A DNA stretch of 64,000 bases from Elusimicrobiaceae bacterium (GTDB taxonomy: Bacteria; Elusimicrobiota; Elusimicrobia; Elusimicrobiales; Elusimicrobiaceae). A program made the position numbers and the translations under genes. Where the stretch lies: contig JAGCWX010000028.1 in the NCBI GenBank assembly GCA_017961585.1, positions 161,150 through 225,149 of the forward strand, written 5' to 3'. Below, piece by piece: positions 24,029 through 33,222 of this stretch. The notes beneath the pieces are model-generated. The model did not search any database and had not been told where the DNA came from. It worked only from the letters and a program-made list of their open reading frames with translations. Position 1 is the first letter of the stretch. Each line of letters begins with the position of its first letter.

Positions 24029-24060
24029 ATAACCCCTACCAAACATCCCCTATTGCCAAA

Positions 24061-25521
24061 CTACTCCAGCACGATTTTGTAATCTTCCCACGCCAATTGT
24101 GCATCTGCTTGAATTTTAAGCGAACGATGGATATTTTCTTCAATATCCTCCTGGCGGTGACGAATGGCTTCGGCCAACGTGGGGTGCAAAACTACCCGCA
24201 AGCTGCCACCGGGCCGTCCGTTAGTTAAATCGTAAATCTCGCGCTGAATTTTAATGCGCATACTTTCGGCGGAAAGCACCCGGCCCGAACCGTGGCACTG
24301 GGGGCATTCTTCGCTAATAAAACTACCGGTACTGGCACGTTTGCGTTCGCGCGTCATTTCCACCAGTCCCAATTTGGTAATGGGCAAAATGCGGATTTTA
24401 GCACGGTCCCCTTGTACGGCTTTGGCCAAGGCCTCTACCACCCGTTTGCGGCTGGAGGCCTTACGCATATCAATAAAATCAATTACAATAATCCCGCCAA
24501 TGTTACGCAAGCGCAACTGGTGGGCAATTTCGCCGGCGGCTTCAATGTTGGTTTGGGTAACGGTTTCTTCTTGCGATTTGCTACCCGTAAATTTGCCGGT
24601 GTTTACATCAATAGCGCACAAGCTTTCTGCTTCCTGGATAATGATACTACCACCGTTAGGCAACGGCAATTTAATTTTGCGCAGATTATCAATTTCCGGC
24701 TCAATGTTGTAGGCCTCAAAAATAGGCGTTTTGCCTTTGTAAAGTTGTACGCGGTCGGCCAAATCGGGGGAGTTTTTCTCCACAAAATCTTTGACCCGTT
24801 CGTAATCTTTTTGGTTATCCAGCAAATAAATTTTGGCATTTTCGGACAGCACATCGCGCGCCACTTGCAAAACAGCGTCCATATCTTCGTGCAGTAGGTT
24901 CGGGCCGTGTACCGATTCAAACTTTTTAGAAATAGATTGCCATTGGCGATACAAATATTTTACTTCGCGCTCCAATTCTTCTTTGGTGGCTTCTTCGGCT
25001 TCGGTGCGAACAATGCAGCCCATGCCGTTTAAATGTTTTTGCGCCAAGTCTTGCATCACTTCGTTAAGGTGGTGGCGCATCTCAGCATCTTCAATATTTT
25101 TGGAAAGCCCCACAAAATTTTGGTTAGGCGTCAATACTAAATAACGCCCCGGCAAGGTGACATCCATCGTCACTTTCATCCCTTTGGTGCTGATAGCATC
25201 TTTGACTACTTGCACCATCACTTCTTGCCCTTTGTGTAGCACTTTATCAATATTTTTCTTATCAATACCAATCACGTCCGAAATGTACAAGTAAGCGTTT
25301 TTTTCATAACCGATATTCAAAAACGCGCTGGAAATGCCGGGCAATACATTTTCCACTACGCCTTTGTAGATGTTCCCTACAATGTTGAGCGCGCCGCGGC
25401 GTTCCCATAAAATTTCGTTCACGCGGTCATTTTCTAAAATAGCAATACGCGTTTCTTCAAACGACGTATTTACCAGTACTTCCACCTTGGTTTCTTGTTC
25501 TTGTGTTGCAACTGCGTTCAT
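24061..25521 (-). CDS. rng: Ribonuclease G (RNase E/G family)
   Basis: 486 aa. It has an N-terminal S1 domain (GNIYKGVVENVLPGISSAFLNIG), an RNase H-like/DNase-like core with the metal site in AIDVNTGKFTG and VIDFIDM, and the zinc-link ECPQCHGSGRV that joins the dimer. It matures rRNA ends and degrades mRNA in the cytoplasm. ATG 25521 has AGGAGA upstream; the longer frame to 25617 would overlap the DUF2344 gene. Being next to DUF2344 is a common arrangement. It also continues the ribosomal/rod-shape array. Confidence 0.93.
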   Translation of the reverse strand: MNAVATQEQETKVEVLVNTSFEETRIAILENDRVNEILWERRGALNIVGNIYKGVVENVLPGISSAFLNIGYEKNAYLYISDVIGIDKKNIDKVLHKGQEVMVQVVKDAISTKGMKVTMDVTLPGRYLVLTPNQNFVGLSKNIEDAEMRHHLNEVMQDLAQKHLNGMGCIVRTEAEEATKEELEREVKYLYRQWQSISKKFESVHGPNLLHEDMDAVLQVARDVLSENAKIYLLDNQKDYERVKDFVEKNSPDLADRVQLYKGKTPIFEAYNIEPEIDNLRKIKLPLPNGGSIIIQEAESLCAIDVNTGKFTGSKSQEETVTQTNIEAAGEIAHQLRLRNIGGIIVIDFIDMRKASSRKRVVEALAKAVQGDRAKIRILPITKLGLVEMTRERKRASTGSFISEECPQCHGSGRVLSAESMRIKIQREIYDLTNGRPGGSLRVVLHPTLAEAIRHRQEDIEENIHRSLKIQADAQLAWEDYKIVLE

Positions 25522-25547
25522 AAAAATTTTCTCCTGGCCCATCGGCC

Positions 25548-26243
25548 TTAAATTAGGTGCAGGTTGTTTTCGCAGTCCTGCCAATACAACCCTTCCCGGA
25601 TAGTGGTAAACCCACACGCGGCGGCTTGTTGATCATCTAAGGGCATTTCCATCCCCAACCATCCGTACAATACCGCTAACGGGCTGATCCACTTATCTCC
25701 CACACGTTTGAGCATAAACTGCACACACGTTGCCGAAATAGTTTGTGCGCTTACCAAGTAAGGTTTGATATCCTGGCACAAACACATTGCATTTTCAGCA
25801 CGGCACATTACATTTAAGCGTGCGGACTTAACATAATTTTCAAATGTCTGTTTCGGTGCATGGGCCATAAAATCTCCCTCAGCCCGGTACAACGCATGGG
25901 AAGCCAGTTGCTGAACCGATGCCATAGCATACGGCACCCGGTATACTTCCAAAAGCTCAAGCCCCTGCGGCTTGCTGGCCTCTAGTTGCGCACGCACTTG
26001 TTGTGCACAAACAGACGTAAGCAAATAAATGTCTGCATATTCCCGCTGGGCACCTTGTCCTCGTTTGACACTGGGCCCATACGCAAGCCGGGGTACGCGC
26101 GGATTTTGTTTGGAACGAGCATACGCCAACTTGCTGCTAAGGATCATGCTGCGCAGTGCTCCCACCAGGTCCTCACGCGCGGGCGCGTTTGGAGCCAAGT
26201 AGAACACTATACGCATTTTATAAATTTTTGGCGTATTTATCAT
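25548..26243 (-). CDS. DUF2344 domain protein (radical-SAM-linked type)
   Basis: About 231 aa. The N-terminal part (MRIVFYLAP, YGPSVKRGQGAQREYADIYL) fits DUF2344, a domain usually encoded with a radical SAM protein and next to rng. Here no radical SAM gene is adjacent. Start is uncertain: ATG 26243 lies five bases after the rodA stop, and ATG 26216 is where the domain begins; neither has a good ribosome site. The C-terminal half has several Cys (CRAENAMCLCQDI) not expected in the family. Function unknown; a role in RNA modification or tRNA/rRNA metabolism is only suggested by neighbours. Confidence 0.65.
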   Translation of the reverse strand: MINTPKIYKMRIVFYLAPNAPAREDLVGALRSMILSSKLAYARSKQNPRVPRLAYGPSVKRGQGAQREYADIYLLTSVCAQQVRAQLEASKPQGLELLEVYRVPYAMASVQQLASHALYRAEGDFMAHAPKQTFENYVKSARLNVMCRAENAMCLCQDIKPYLVSAQTISATCVQFMLKRVGDKWISPLAVLYGWLGMEMPLDDQQAAACGFTTIREGLYWQDCENNLHLI

Positions 26244-26248
26244 CTTTT

Positions 26249-27589
26249 TTATGCCCGAATGCGCCGCGCATAGACGGATTGCACGACTCCCAGTGCCCAC
26301 AAACTGGCCACCAGGTTGGACCCTCCATACGAAATAAACGGCAAGGGAATCCCCGCCACCGGCACAATCCCTAAAAGCATGCCAAAGTTGACTAGCATAT
26401 ACGTTAAAAACATCCCAAATATGCCACAACACACCAAAAATCCGTAGCGGTCGCTAGCCATATAGCCAATAATTACGATCCGCCATAAAATCAATAAATA
26501 AAGCCCCAGGACCAAACACATTCCCCACAGGCCCAGTTCTTCCCCCACAACCGCTAAAATAAAATCCGTATGTTTTTCGGGCACGAACCCGAGGCGAGAT
26601 TGTGTCCCCGAAAACAGCCCTTTACCCAGCACACCGCCCGATCCCATGGCAATTTGCGCTTGTAGCACGTTATAACCGGCCCCTTGCGGGTCGGAAGTGG
26701 GGGCCAAAAAAGTTTCTACGCGCTTACGCTGGTGGGGCTTCATTTGGTTTTCTACAAAAATTCCGCCGAATAAACCTGCCAACACAACCAGTGTAGTAAG
26801 CACAAAATAAACGGGCGGAAGCAATATACGCATCTGCTTAAAAAACCACCATGTTCCATATCCTAACAAAGCCACCAAAAGCGTAAACCCGGCCATATAC
26901 CATCCGTTATGTGCCAACTGATAAAAAGCAAATCCCAGGCCATGTTCGGCCAATTCCGGGTGGAGATACAAGTAGGTCCACGCAATGGTAAAAAATCCGG
27001 CCACGGCGCCAAATACACACGCCAAACTTAAATAAAAAATATGTGCCCCGGCACAGTACAGTAACACAAAAAGGGCGGGCAACGTAACCACCACAGAAGA
27101 AAAATCCGGCTGCAACATAATCAGCCCAAAAATCGGAGCTAATAGCACCCCCGTCAAAAACAAAGTAGAAACGCTGTCTACTTCCCTTCGGCGCCGATCC
27201 AAAAAAGCGGCCACAACTAACAGCGTACATACCCGGCAAATTTCCGAAGGTTGCATGGAAAAAAACGGCAGCACAAACCACGAACGGCTTCCACGCTGAT
27301 AAGAACCAAATACCAACACCCCAATCAGCAATACCAAAATAAAACCGTAAAGATACTTCCACTGTTCATCATAAATTTGATAATTAAAACTCCACCCGAA
27401 CGCAAAAGCCAACAACCCCAAAGGTAGCGCAACAAGGTGCGTGCGCACAATTGCGTTTGAAAAGGATAAACTGTTCACCGCAGACATAATGCACAAGGCA
27501 CCCAAAATCACTAACCCGATCATGGCATAAAGTAAAACTTTATCCATACGGTTGCGTGCAGAATTTTGCATTGCCTTCCAAACAGCCAT
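26249..27589 (-). CDS. rodA: Rod-shape peptidoglycan polymerase RodA (SEDS)
   Basis: 446 aa, ten or so membrane segments. SEDS signatures are present: SRSWFVLPFFSMQPSEICR, LMLQPD-type LIMLQPDFSS and VPVAGIPLPFISYGGSN near the C-terminus. It polymerises lipid II into glycan strands together with PBP2. ATG 27589 lies two bases after the PBP2 stop, with GAGGAG in the end of mrdA as ribosome site. This rules out a longer frame to 27757. Confidence 0.95.
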   Translation of the reverse strand: MAVWKAMQNSARNRMDKVLLYAMIGLVILGALCIMSAVNSLSFSNAIVRTHLVALPLGLLAFAFGWSFNYQIYDEQWKYLYGFILVLLIGVLVFGSYQRGSRSWFVLPFFSMQPSEICRVCTLLVVAAFLDRRRREVDSVSTLFLTGVLLAPIFGLIMLQPDFSSVVVTLPALFVLLYCAGAHIFYLSLACVFGAVAGFFTIAWTYLYLHPELAEHGLGFAFYQLAHNGWYMAGFTLLVALLGYGTWWFFKQMRILLPPVYFVLTTLVVLAGLFGGIFVENQMKPHQRKRVETFLAPTSDPQGAGYNVLQAQIAMGSGGVLGKGLFSGTQSRLGFVPEKHTDFILAVVGEELGLWGMCLVLGLYLLILWRIVIIGYMASDRYGFLVCCGIFGMFLTYMLVNFGMLLGIVPVAGIPLPFISYGGSNLVASLWALGVVQSVYARRIRA

Positions 27590-27591
27590 TA

Positions 27592-29373
27592 CTAATTCTC
27601 CTCTTTCGGGGCATATGCGCCCAGCCCAAAATACGCTTCCAACATTTCCCGCGCAATCGGCCCGGCGGCGGAACTTCCGCCCTCTCCAAATTCTACAAAA
27701 ACGGCCAAAGCGATGGAAGGTTCTTCCCCTTCGCGGCCCGCAAACGCCATAAACCAACCGTGGTCTTCTCCGTGCGGGTTTTGAGCCGTCCCTGTTTTGG
27801 CATATACATCCAGCCCTTTTATTTTTGCACGGCGGGCGGTACCGTTATCTACCGTGTGCTTTAATGCTTGATAAAGCAAATCATACGTTTGTGGTTTTAA
27901 ATCGGCTTTTTGTAGGATTTCGGTTTTTCCTACTTGTTGTTCTTTGCCCGTTTGATTGCTGACTATTTTATCCACGTAATACGGCCGATATACGTTGCCG
28001 CGGCTGGCCAATGCCGCCGCAAATTGCGCCAGCTTAATGGGCGTAACCAACAGTTCCCCTTGGCCAATGGAAAGGTTTAAAGTATCCCCCACAAACCAAT
28101 AGGTTTTGTTGCGCGCGCGGCGGGTGGGGCCATATAAATTGCCTGCTTTTTCACCCGGCAGATCAATCCCCGTAGGGCGGCCAAACATAAATTTACGCTG
28201 CATACGTTCAATGGGGGCCGGGCCCATTCCGGCAGCTACTGCGTAAAAATAGACGTCGCACGAATTGCTCATCCCATCAAAAAAATCTACAGGGCCGTGC
28301 GTTCCCCAGCATTTAAAAATACGCGGGCCGGAATCATATTTTCCGGTACATTTGATTTTGTGGTGGATGTCCAAATTCCCTTCTTCTAACGCGGCCGCGG
28401 CCGTAATAATTTTAAAAGTGGACGCGGGGGGATAAATCCCTTGGATGGCCAAGTTGTACTCGTTAATTTTTTTGGAGCCGGTAGATTCTTCGTCGCTATA
28501 TGCTACAAAGATATTGGGGTCGTACGCGGGAGCACTGGCCAGGGCCAAAATAGCCCCATTGCGCGGATCAATTGCCACCGCAGCCCCCCGGCCCGTCTTG
28601 GAATTTTTAAGAGCTTCTTGTGCCGCTTTTTGGACCGCAAAATTGAGTGTTAAATATACATCACTGCCGGGGACCCATTTTTTATCTTGAATAATGCGTT
28701 TAACTCGCCCGCGGTAATCTACTTCCAGGTAAACCCCGCCGTCTTTTCCTTTGAGCTGGGATTCAAATTTTTTCTCAATTCCGTTTTTACCTACTTTGGA
28801 ATTTAACCGATATTCGGCTTGTGGATCGCGCTTTTTCCACTCACGGTCATCCATACTTCCGATGTATCCCAATAAATGGCTGGCCATCGTTGCGTACGGA
28901 TAATTGCGTTTAGCTTCTTCTAATAAGTACAACCCGGGATAGTAAGGCAACAGCTCTTGTAGCGCGGCCGCGCTTTTTACAGATAAGTTTTCCAATAAGG
29001 CCGTGGCTTTGCCGGTGCGATTGACTTCTTCCAATTTAGATAGTACTACGCTTGAACTTAAGTGTACATGAGGCGCAATATCTTCCGCCAAGCGGACAAT
29101 ATATTCCTGCCCTAAATTATTCGCCCCTAAATAATACAAACTAAACGAGGGCGAATTAGAAGCAATTGCAACGCCGTCTGATGTAAAAATACGGCCGCGC
29201 GGGGCCGTCTGATACAAAATTTGAGTTCGGTTCCGTTCCGCCAACTGAACATAATTTTGATGCCGAAATACTTGGATATCAATTAACCGCAGCGCAATTA
29301 CCGCCCCTACAGCTAACGCCAGGAACCATAAGATTTTTAAACGCTGGCTAAAATCATCTTTTACAACCGTCAT
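27592..29373 (-). CDS. mrdA: Penicillin-binding protein 2 (transpeptidase)
   Basis: 593 aa. One N-terminal membrane helix (about residues 13-32), a PBP dimer domain and a transpeptidase domain. The active-site motifs are STFK (in YPPASTFKIITAAA), SNSCD and KTGTAQNP. It cross-links side-wall peptidoglycan as the partner of RodA in the elongasome. It is preceded by mreD with 2 nt between them and followed at once by rodA, the standard mreBCD-mrdA-rodA order. Confidence 0.96.
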   Translation of the reverse strand: MTVVKDDFSQRLKILWFLALAVGAVIALRLIDIQVFRHQNYVQLAERNRTQILYQTAPRGRIFTSDGVAIASNSPSFSLYYLGANNLGQEYIVRLAEDIAPHVHLSSSVVLSKLEEVNRTGKATALLENLSVKSAAALQELLPYYPGLYLLEEAKRNYPYATMASHLLGYIGSMDDREWKKRDPQAEYRLNSKVGKNGIEKKFESQLKGKDGGVYLEVDYRGRVKRIIQDKKWVPGSDVYLTLNFAVQKAAQEALKNSKTGRGAAVAIDPRNGAILALASAPAYDPNIFVAYSDEESTGSKKINEYNLAIQGIYPPASTFKIITAAAALEEGNLDIHHKIKCTGKYDSGPRIFKCWGTHGPVDFFDGMSNSCDVYFYAVAAGMGPAPIERMQRKFMFGRPTGIDLPGEKAGNLYGPTRRARNKTYWFVGDTLNLSIGQGELLVTPIKLAQFAAALASRGNVYRPYYVDKIVSNQTGKEQQVGKTEILQKADLKPQTYDLLYQALKHTVDNGTARRAKIKGLDVYAKTGTAQNPHGEDHGWFMAFAGREGEEPSIALAVFVEFGEGGSSAAGPIAREMLEAYFGLGAYAPKEEN

Positions 29374-29375
29374 TC

Positions 29376-29870
29376 CTATACCTGCCTACAAAGAGGCGCT
29401 TTCCCTAAAATCCGACGGACCAGCCAAAAAACAATCGGGGCCAACACAGCATCTAAAACCGCGCCGCCCAGCAAATCCCAAAATCCGGGCCACAAGCTGC
29501 TGGAAGCGAAAGAATATAATAACAATGCGTTGAGCAGGCCGGCCAGCCAAGTAAGCACAAAAACGGCTACCATTTGCGGGAATAATTCATCAAAATCAAA
29601 CCGCGGAGCCAAGTTACAAATTAAACAGGCACATATGGTAAACGTAAAAGCGTTATTGCCAAATAGTTTCGTGCCAAAAAAATCCAAAAACAATCCCCCT
29701 ACAAAAGCCATGCTGTACGCAAAAGGGGGCTTTAAAATGGCACAAAAAGCCGTTATAAAAACAAGCATACTATTCACGGCAAATCCCCACGGGGCAAAGG
29801 CAGAGGCCAACGCCCAGTGAAACACACACGCTAACATAAACAGTAAAATAAGTTTAGCAGCACTTAACAT
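29376..29870 (-). CDS. mreD: Rod shape-determining protein MreD
   Basis: 164 aa, five to six membrane helices and few charged residues. The sequence is poorly conserved, as is normal for MreD; FVGGLFLDFFGTKLFGNNAFTF is the recognisable family stretch. The assignment rests mainly on its position between mreC (2-nt gap) and mrdA (2-nt gap), on size and on topology. It would link the cytoplasmic MreB filament to the periplasmic cell-wall enzymes. Confidence 0.88.
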   Translation of the reverse strand: MLSAAKLILLFMLACVFHWALASAFAPWGFAVNSMLVFITAFCAILKPPFAYSMAFVGGLFLDFFGTKLFGNNAFTFTICACLICNLAPRFDFDELFPQMVAVFVLTWLAGLLNALLLYSFASSSLWPGFWDLLGGAVLDAVLAPIVFWLVRRILGKAPLCRQV

Positions 29871-29872
29871 AA

Positions 29873-30730
29873 CTAGTGTGCTCCTTTATCTAAAATGATA
29901 AATACTTCCTGCACCGCGGAAGAACGGATCAAGGGGGCCACCTGCACGGTGAGTGCCGTTAAAAAGCTGTCTCTTTCGTGCACGGCACTTACTTCCCCCA
30001 CCAAAATCCCCGCCGGGAACACACTGCTGGAAGAAGAAGTATATACTTTGTCCCCTTTTTTGACTTGTGCCAGCAGCGGGATATATTTAATCTGTACGGC
30101 ACGCGGGCCATCGCCTACCAAGAGGCCTTCGTCCCCGCTTTCCAACCGTACAGCCGCAGAAAAATCTTCATCGCGCACCAAAAGCACTTTAGCCGTGCTT
30201 TCGGTTACTTCTATCACCACACCGGCTAGCCCTTCTTTGCCGTCTTGCGCAGCAATCACGGCACTGCGTTCTTGGATGCCGTGCGCACTTCCTTTATCAA
30301 TAACAACCGTATTCCATTGAGTAGGTTCCCGATAGGCCACTTTGGCCCAAACCCCTTTCCAAGGAAAGGACGTTTTTAATTGTAACAATTCCGTAAGGCG
30401 GGCATTTTCGGCAAAAATATCCTGTGCTTGCGCGGAAAGCAGGTGAGCAGTTTCTATTTCTTGTTTAAGTTGGGCGTTTTCTTGGTGGGCTTGCAACAAT
30501 TCTTGCACCGTATGGGAAACCCCCTGCGCATATTGAGAAACACTGTGCGCCGCACGTACCTGCGGGATAAACACATACGCCAGAACGGCTTTAACGGAAG
30601 AGATAAATCCTTCTAACGGTAAAATCATCAACAAAAAGGACAAAAGCAAAAACCCAGCCGGCAAACCAAATTGCCGATACCAATTGGAAGCTTTTGTGTA
30701 CGTGCTGTTTTTTACCTTAGAAAAAATCAT
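29873..30730 (-). CDS. mreC: Rod shape-determining protein MreC
   Basis: 285 aa. It has a short cytoplasmic tail, one membrane helix (about residues 25-47), a periplasmic coiled coil (QELLQAHQENAQLKQEI) and a beta-rich domain. The signature stretch is RLTELLQL-like (ARLTELLQLKTSFPW) followed by VVIDKGSAHGI and GLAGVV. It forms the periplasmic scaffold of the elongasome. It is separated from mreB by 75 bp containing a terminator hairpin, so it is probably made at a lower level than MreB. Confidence 0.93.
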   Translation of the reverse strand: MIFSKVKNSTYTKASNWYRQFGLPAGFLLLSFLLMILPLEGFISSVKAVLAYVFIPQVRAAHSVSQYAQGVSHTVQELLQAHQENAQLKQEIETAHLLSAQAQDIFAENARLTELLQLKTSFPWKGVWAKVAYREPTQWNTVVIDKGSAHGIQERSAVIAAQDGKEGLAGVVIEVTESTAKVLLVRDEDFSAAVRLESGDEGLLVGDGPRAVQIKYIPLLAQVKKGDKVYTSSSSSVFPAGILVGEVSAVHERDSFLTALTVQVAPLIRSSAVQEVFIILDKGAH

Positions 30731-30748
30731 ACCAGCCGCCCTTGTAAA

Positions 30749-30789
30749 CCAAAAACGGACACGGTTCCCTTGTAGAACAGTGTCCGTTT
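30749..30789 (-). terminator. Terminator/attenuator between mreB and mreC
   Basis: On the minus strand AAACGGACAC pairs perfectly with GTGTCCGTTT around a 17-nt loop, and TTTGG follows. It would reduce transcription from mreB into mreC. Confidence 0.75.
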
Positions 30790-30805
30790 ATCCATTCTTT
30801 AAAAA

Positions 30806-31849
30806 TTAGAATGTTCTGTGACGTGCCCCGAAGAAGCGGGAACCTTTTTCGTTGAGCTGTTCTAAGAACTTCCCTGTTCCTAAAGCCACGCAGTTAAGCG
30901 GATCCGCCGCGCGGTGAACAGGAATATCGGTCTCTTTGCGGATTAAATCCGTAATCCCGCGTAAGAGACTTCCGCCCCCCGCTACCATCAGGCCGCGGTC
31001 CACTAAATCGGCTGCCAATTCCGGCGGGGTTTCTTCCAACGTGCTCTTAATCACATCTAAAATCAACCGTACCGGTTCCATGAGTGCCTGGCGAATTTCT
31101 TCCGAGGTCACTGTTAAAGTGCGCGGCAGACCTTGAGTTTGGTCGCGTCCTTTTACTTCCATGGATTTTTCTTCCTTAAGCGGATAGACGGAACCTAAGT
31201 TGATTTTTACTTCCTCGGCGGTAGTTTCCCCTACAATCAGATTGTATTTTTTGCGGAAATACTGCACGATGCATTCGGTGAGTTCATCTCCCGCCACATC
31301 AATTGATTTGGCCACTACCATTCCACCTAAAGAAATAACAGCTACTTCGGTGGTACCGCCGCCAATATCTACAATCATACTGGCATGCGGTTCGGCCACG
31401 GGCAAGTCCGCTCCCATAGCCGAAGCCATGGGCTCTTCAATCAAATAAACTTCGCGGGCACCGGCTTGGCGGGCAGCATCATCTACCGCCCGGCGTTCCA
31501 CACCGGTAATATCCGAAGGAATCCCAATGACAATCCGGGGGCGCAATAAGCTACTGCGGGTATGCACCTTGCGAATGAAATAGCGGATCATCTCCTGCGT
31601 AACTTCAAAGTCCGCAATGACCCCGTTTTTCATCGGGCGTACCGCCACAATGTTGGCAGGCGTTCTGCCTAACATTTGTTTGGCTTGCTTACCGACGGCT
31701 TTAACCTCGCCGGTTTCCTTTTCCATCGCTACCACGGAAGGTTCATTGAGCACAATGCCTTTATCCTTGACGTAAATCAAGCAGTTGGCAGTGCCCAGGT
31801 CCATCCCTAAGTCCGAGGAAAAAAGCCCCCCCAGAAAGTCCAGTACCAT
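30806..31849 (-). CDS. mreB: Rod shape-determining protein MreB
   Basis: 347 aa, actin-like ATPase. The phosphate 1 motif [12 protein letters not shown], the phosphate 2 motif [13 protein letters not shown] and the adenosine motif [12 protein letters not shown] are all present. It forms cytoplasmic filaments that guide side-wall growth, so a rod-shaped cell is implied. The ATG is only 3 nt after the rplQ stop and uses GGTGG in the end of rplQ. MreB synthesis thus appears tied to the alpha-operon ribosomal transcript. Confidence 0.97.
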   Translation of the reverse strand: MVLDFLGGLFSSDLGMDLGTANCLIYVKDKGIVLNEPSVVAMEKETGEVKAVGKQAKQMLGRTPANIVAVRPMKNGVIADFEVTQEMIRYFIRKVHTRSSLLRPRIVIGIPSDITGVERRAVDDAARQAGAREVYLIEEPMASAMGADLPVAEPHASMIVDIGGGTTEVAVISLGGMVVAKSIDVAGDELTECIVQYFRKKYNLIVGETTAEEVKINLGSVYPLKEEKSMEVKGRDQTQGLPRTLTVTSEEIRQALMEPVRLILDVIKSTLEETPPELAADLVDRGLMVAGGGSLLRGITDLIRKETDIPVHRAADPLNCVALGTGKFLEQLNEKGSRFFGARHRTF

Positions 31850-31852
31850 AAA

Positions 31853-32197
31853 TTAGTCCACCAATTTTACAATGGCTACTTGGGCATTATCGCCTTGGCG
31901 TAAGCCGGCGCGATAAATGCGGCAGAAACCACCAGGGCGATTGGCATAACGGGCAGCCAATACGTCCAGCACTTTCTTAACGGCGGCAGCATCTTTGAGC
32001 GTATCTTTTACGGCACGTTCATTTTTTGCCTTCGCTAAGGTAATCAAACCTTCTACCACACGGCGCACTTCTTTGGCCTTGGGCAAGGTGGTGGTTACTT
32101 CTTCGTGCAGAATAATGCTGGTAGCCATGTTGTTAAGCATAGCCCGGCGGTGGGACGCCGTTTTACCCAGTTTTCTGTATCCGGTATTTTTAATCAT
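31853..32197 (-). CDS. rplQ: 50S ribosomal protein L17
   Basis: 114 aa, normal length for the short bacterial form. RKLGKTASHRRAMLNNMATSIILHEE is the conserved N-terminal block. It sits near the peptide exit tunnel. It is the last ribosomal gene of the alpha operon, 15 nt after rpoA with AAGGAG upstream, and is directly followed by mreB. Confidence 0.97.
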   Translation of the reverse strand: MIKNTGYRKLGKTASHRRAMLNNMATSIILHEEVTTTLPKAKEVRRVVEGLITLAKAKNERAVKDTLKDAAAVKKVLDVLAARYANRPGGFCRIYRAGLRQGDNAQVAIVKLVD

Positions 32198-32212
32198 ACG
32201 AAAAACTACTCC

Positions 32213-33208
32213 TTAAAATTTCATACCGAGCGTTAGTTTCATCTCGGCCAATTTCGCTTTAATTTCGTCCATGGATTTGGCACCGAAGTTCTTAATCATG
32301 TTAAGTTCGCCTTCCGTTTTTTGTACCAAATCACGCACGGTATTGATATTTTCGGATTTTAAGCAATTAATCGAGCGGGAAGAAAGTTCAATAAACTCAA
32401 TGGCTTGGTTTAAAACTTCATCTTGTTTGCTCTGCGCTGCGCTTACAGCGGCCACCACGGGGGCGCCCACTTCTTCCGCAACTTCGTCGCTTACGGTTCT
32501 GACACCGTTATCTTCGCCTTCAATCGTGAAAATATGCAAGGAACCCGACAACAACACAGCCGCACGGTGCAACGCACGCGCCGGGCTGAGTGTACCATCG
32601 GTGGTGATTTCCAAAATCAAGCGGTCATAGTCCGTTTTCTGACCCACACGGGCCGGTTCCACATCGTAGTGAACTTTGACAATGGGTGAGAACAATGCAT
32701 CTACCGCAATAAAGCCAGCCGGGCGTTGCACTTTGGCAAGCTCTTCGCCGGGCATATAGCCCTTGCCGCGGGAAACTTCAATTTCCATTTCCAATTTTCC
32801 GCCGGCTTCCAAGGTGGCCAATACCAAGTCTTTATTGATAATTTCCACGCCGTCTACTTCTTCAATATCGGCAGCGGTTACCACACCGGGTTTAGAGGCA
32901 TGCAGTTGCAAATACTCACGGTTTTTACCTTCCATTTTTACACGTAAGTGTTTGAAGTTCAGCAGGATGTTGATCACATCTTCGCGCACGTTGGGTACGG
33001 TGCTAAATTCGTGCACAGCCCCGGCAATGCGTACCGCTGTTACGGCTGCGCCTTCCATGCCGGAAAGCAAAATGCGCCGCAGCGAATTACCTACGGTATG
33101 CCCGTAACCGCTTTCATACGGTTCGGCAATAAATTTGCCGTAGAAATCAGAAGATGTTTTTTCTTCTAACTGAATTTTTTGAGGAAGGACCAATTCGTTT
33201 AAAGCCAT
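32213..33208 (-). CDS. rpoA: DNA-directed RNA polymerase subunit alpha
   Basis: 331 aa. The N-terminal assembly domain shows EPYESGYGHTVGNSLRRILLSGMEGAA; the C-terminal domain shows IELSSRSINCLKSENINTVRDLV and NFGAKSMDEIKAKL, the region that binds UP elements and activators. The linker is around residues 240-265. It nucleates RNA polymerase assembly. Alpha-operon position is between rpsD and rplQ, as in most bacteria. Confidence 0.98.
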   Translation of the reverse strand: MALNELVLPQKIQLEEKTSSDFYGKFIAEPYESGYGHTVGNSLRRILLSGMEGAAVTAVRIAGAVHEFSTVPNVREDVINILLNFKHLRVKMEGKNREYLQLHASKPGVVTAADIEEVDGVEIINKDLVLATLEAGGKLEMEIEVSRGKGYMPGEELAKVQRPAGFIAVDALFSPIVKVHYDVEPARVGQKTDYDRLILEITTDGTLSPARALHRAAVLLSGSLHIFTIEGEDNGVRTVSDEVAEEVGAPVVAAVSAAQSKQDEVLNQAIEFIELSSRSINCLKSENINTVRDLVQKTEGELNMIKNFGAKSMDEIKAKLAEMKLTLGMKF

Positions 33209-33222
33209 GTAATGCCTCCAAA

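Noticed and set aside
24029..24046. Upstream start for the amidase
   Set aside because: Six extra residues would weaken the signal peptide; ATG 24028 has its own AGGGG.
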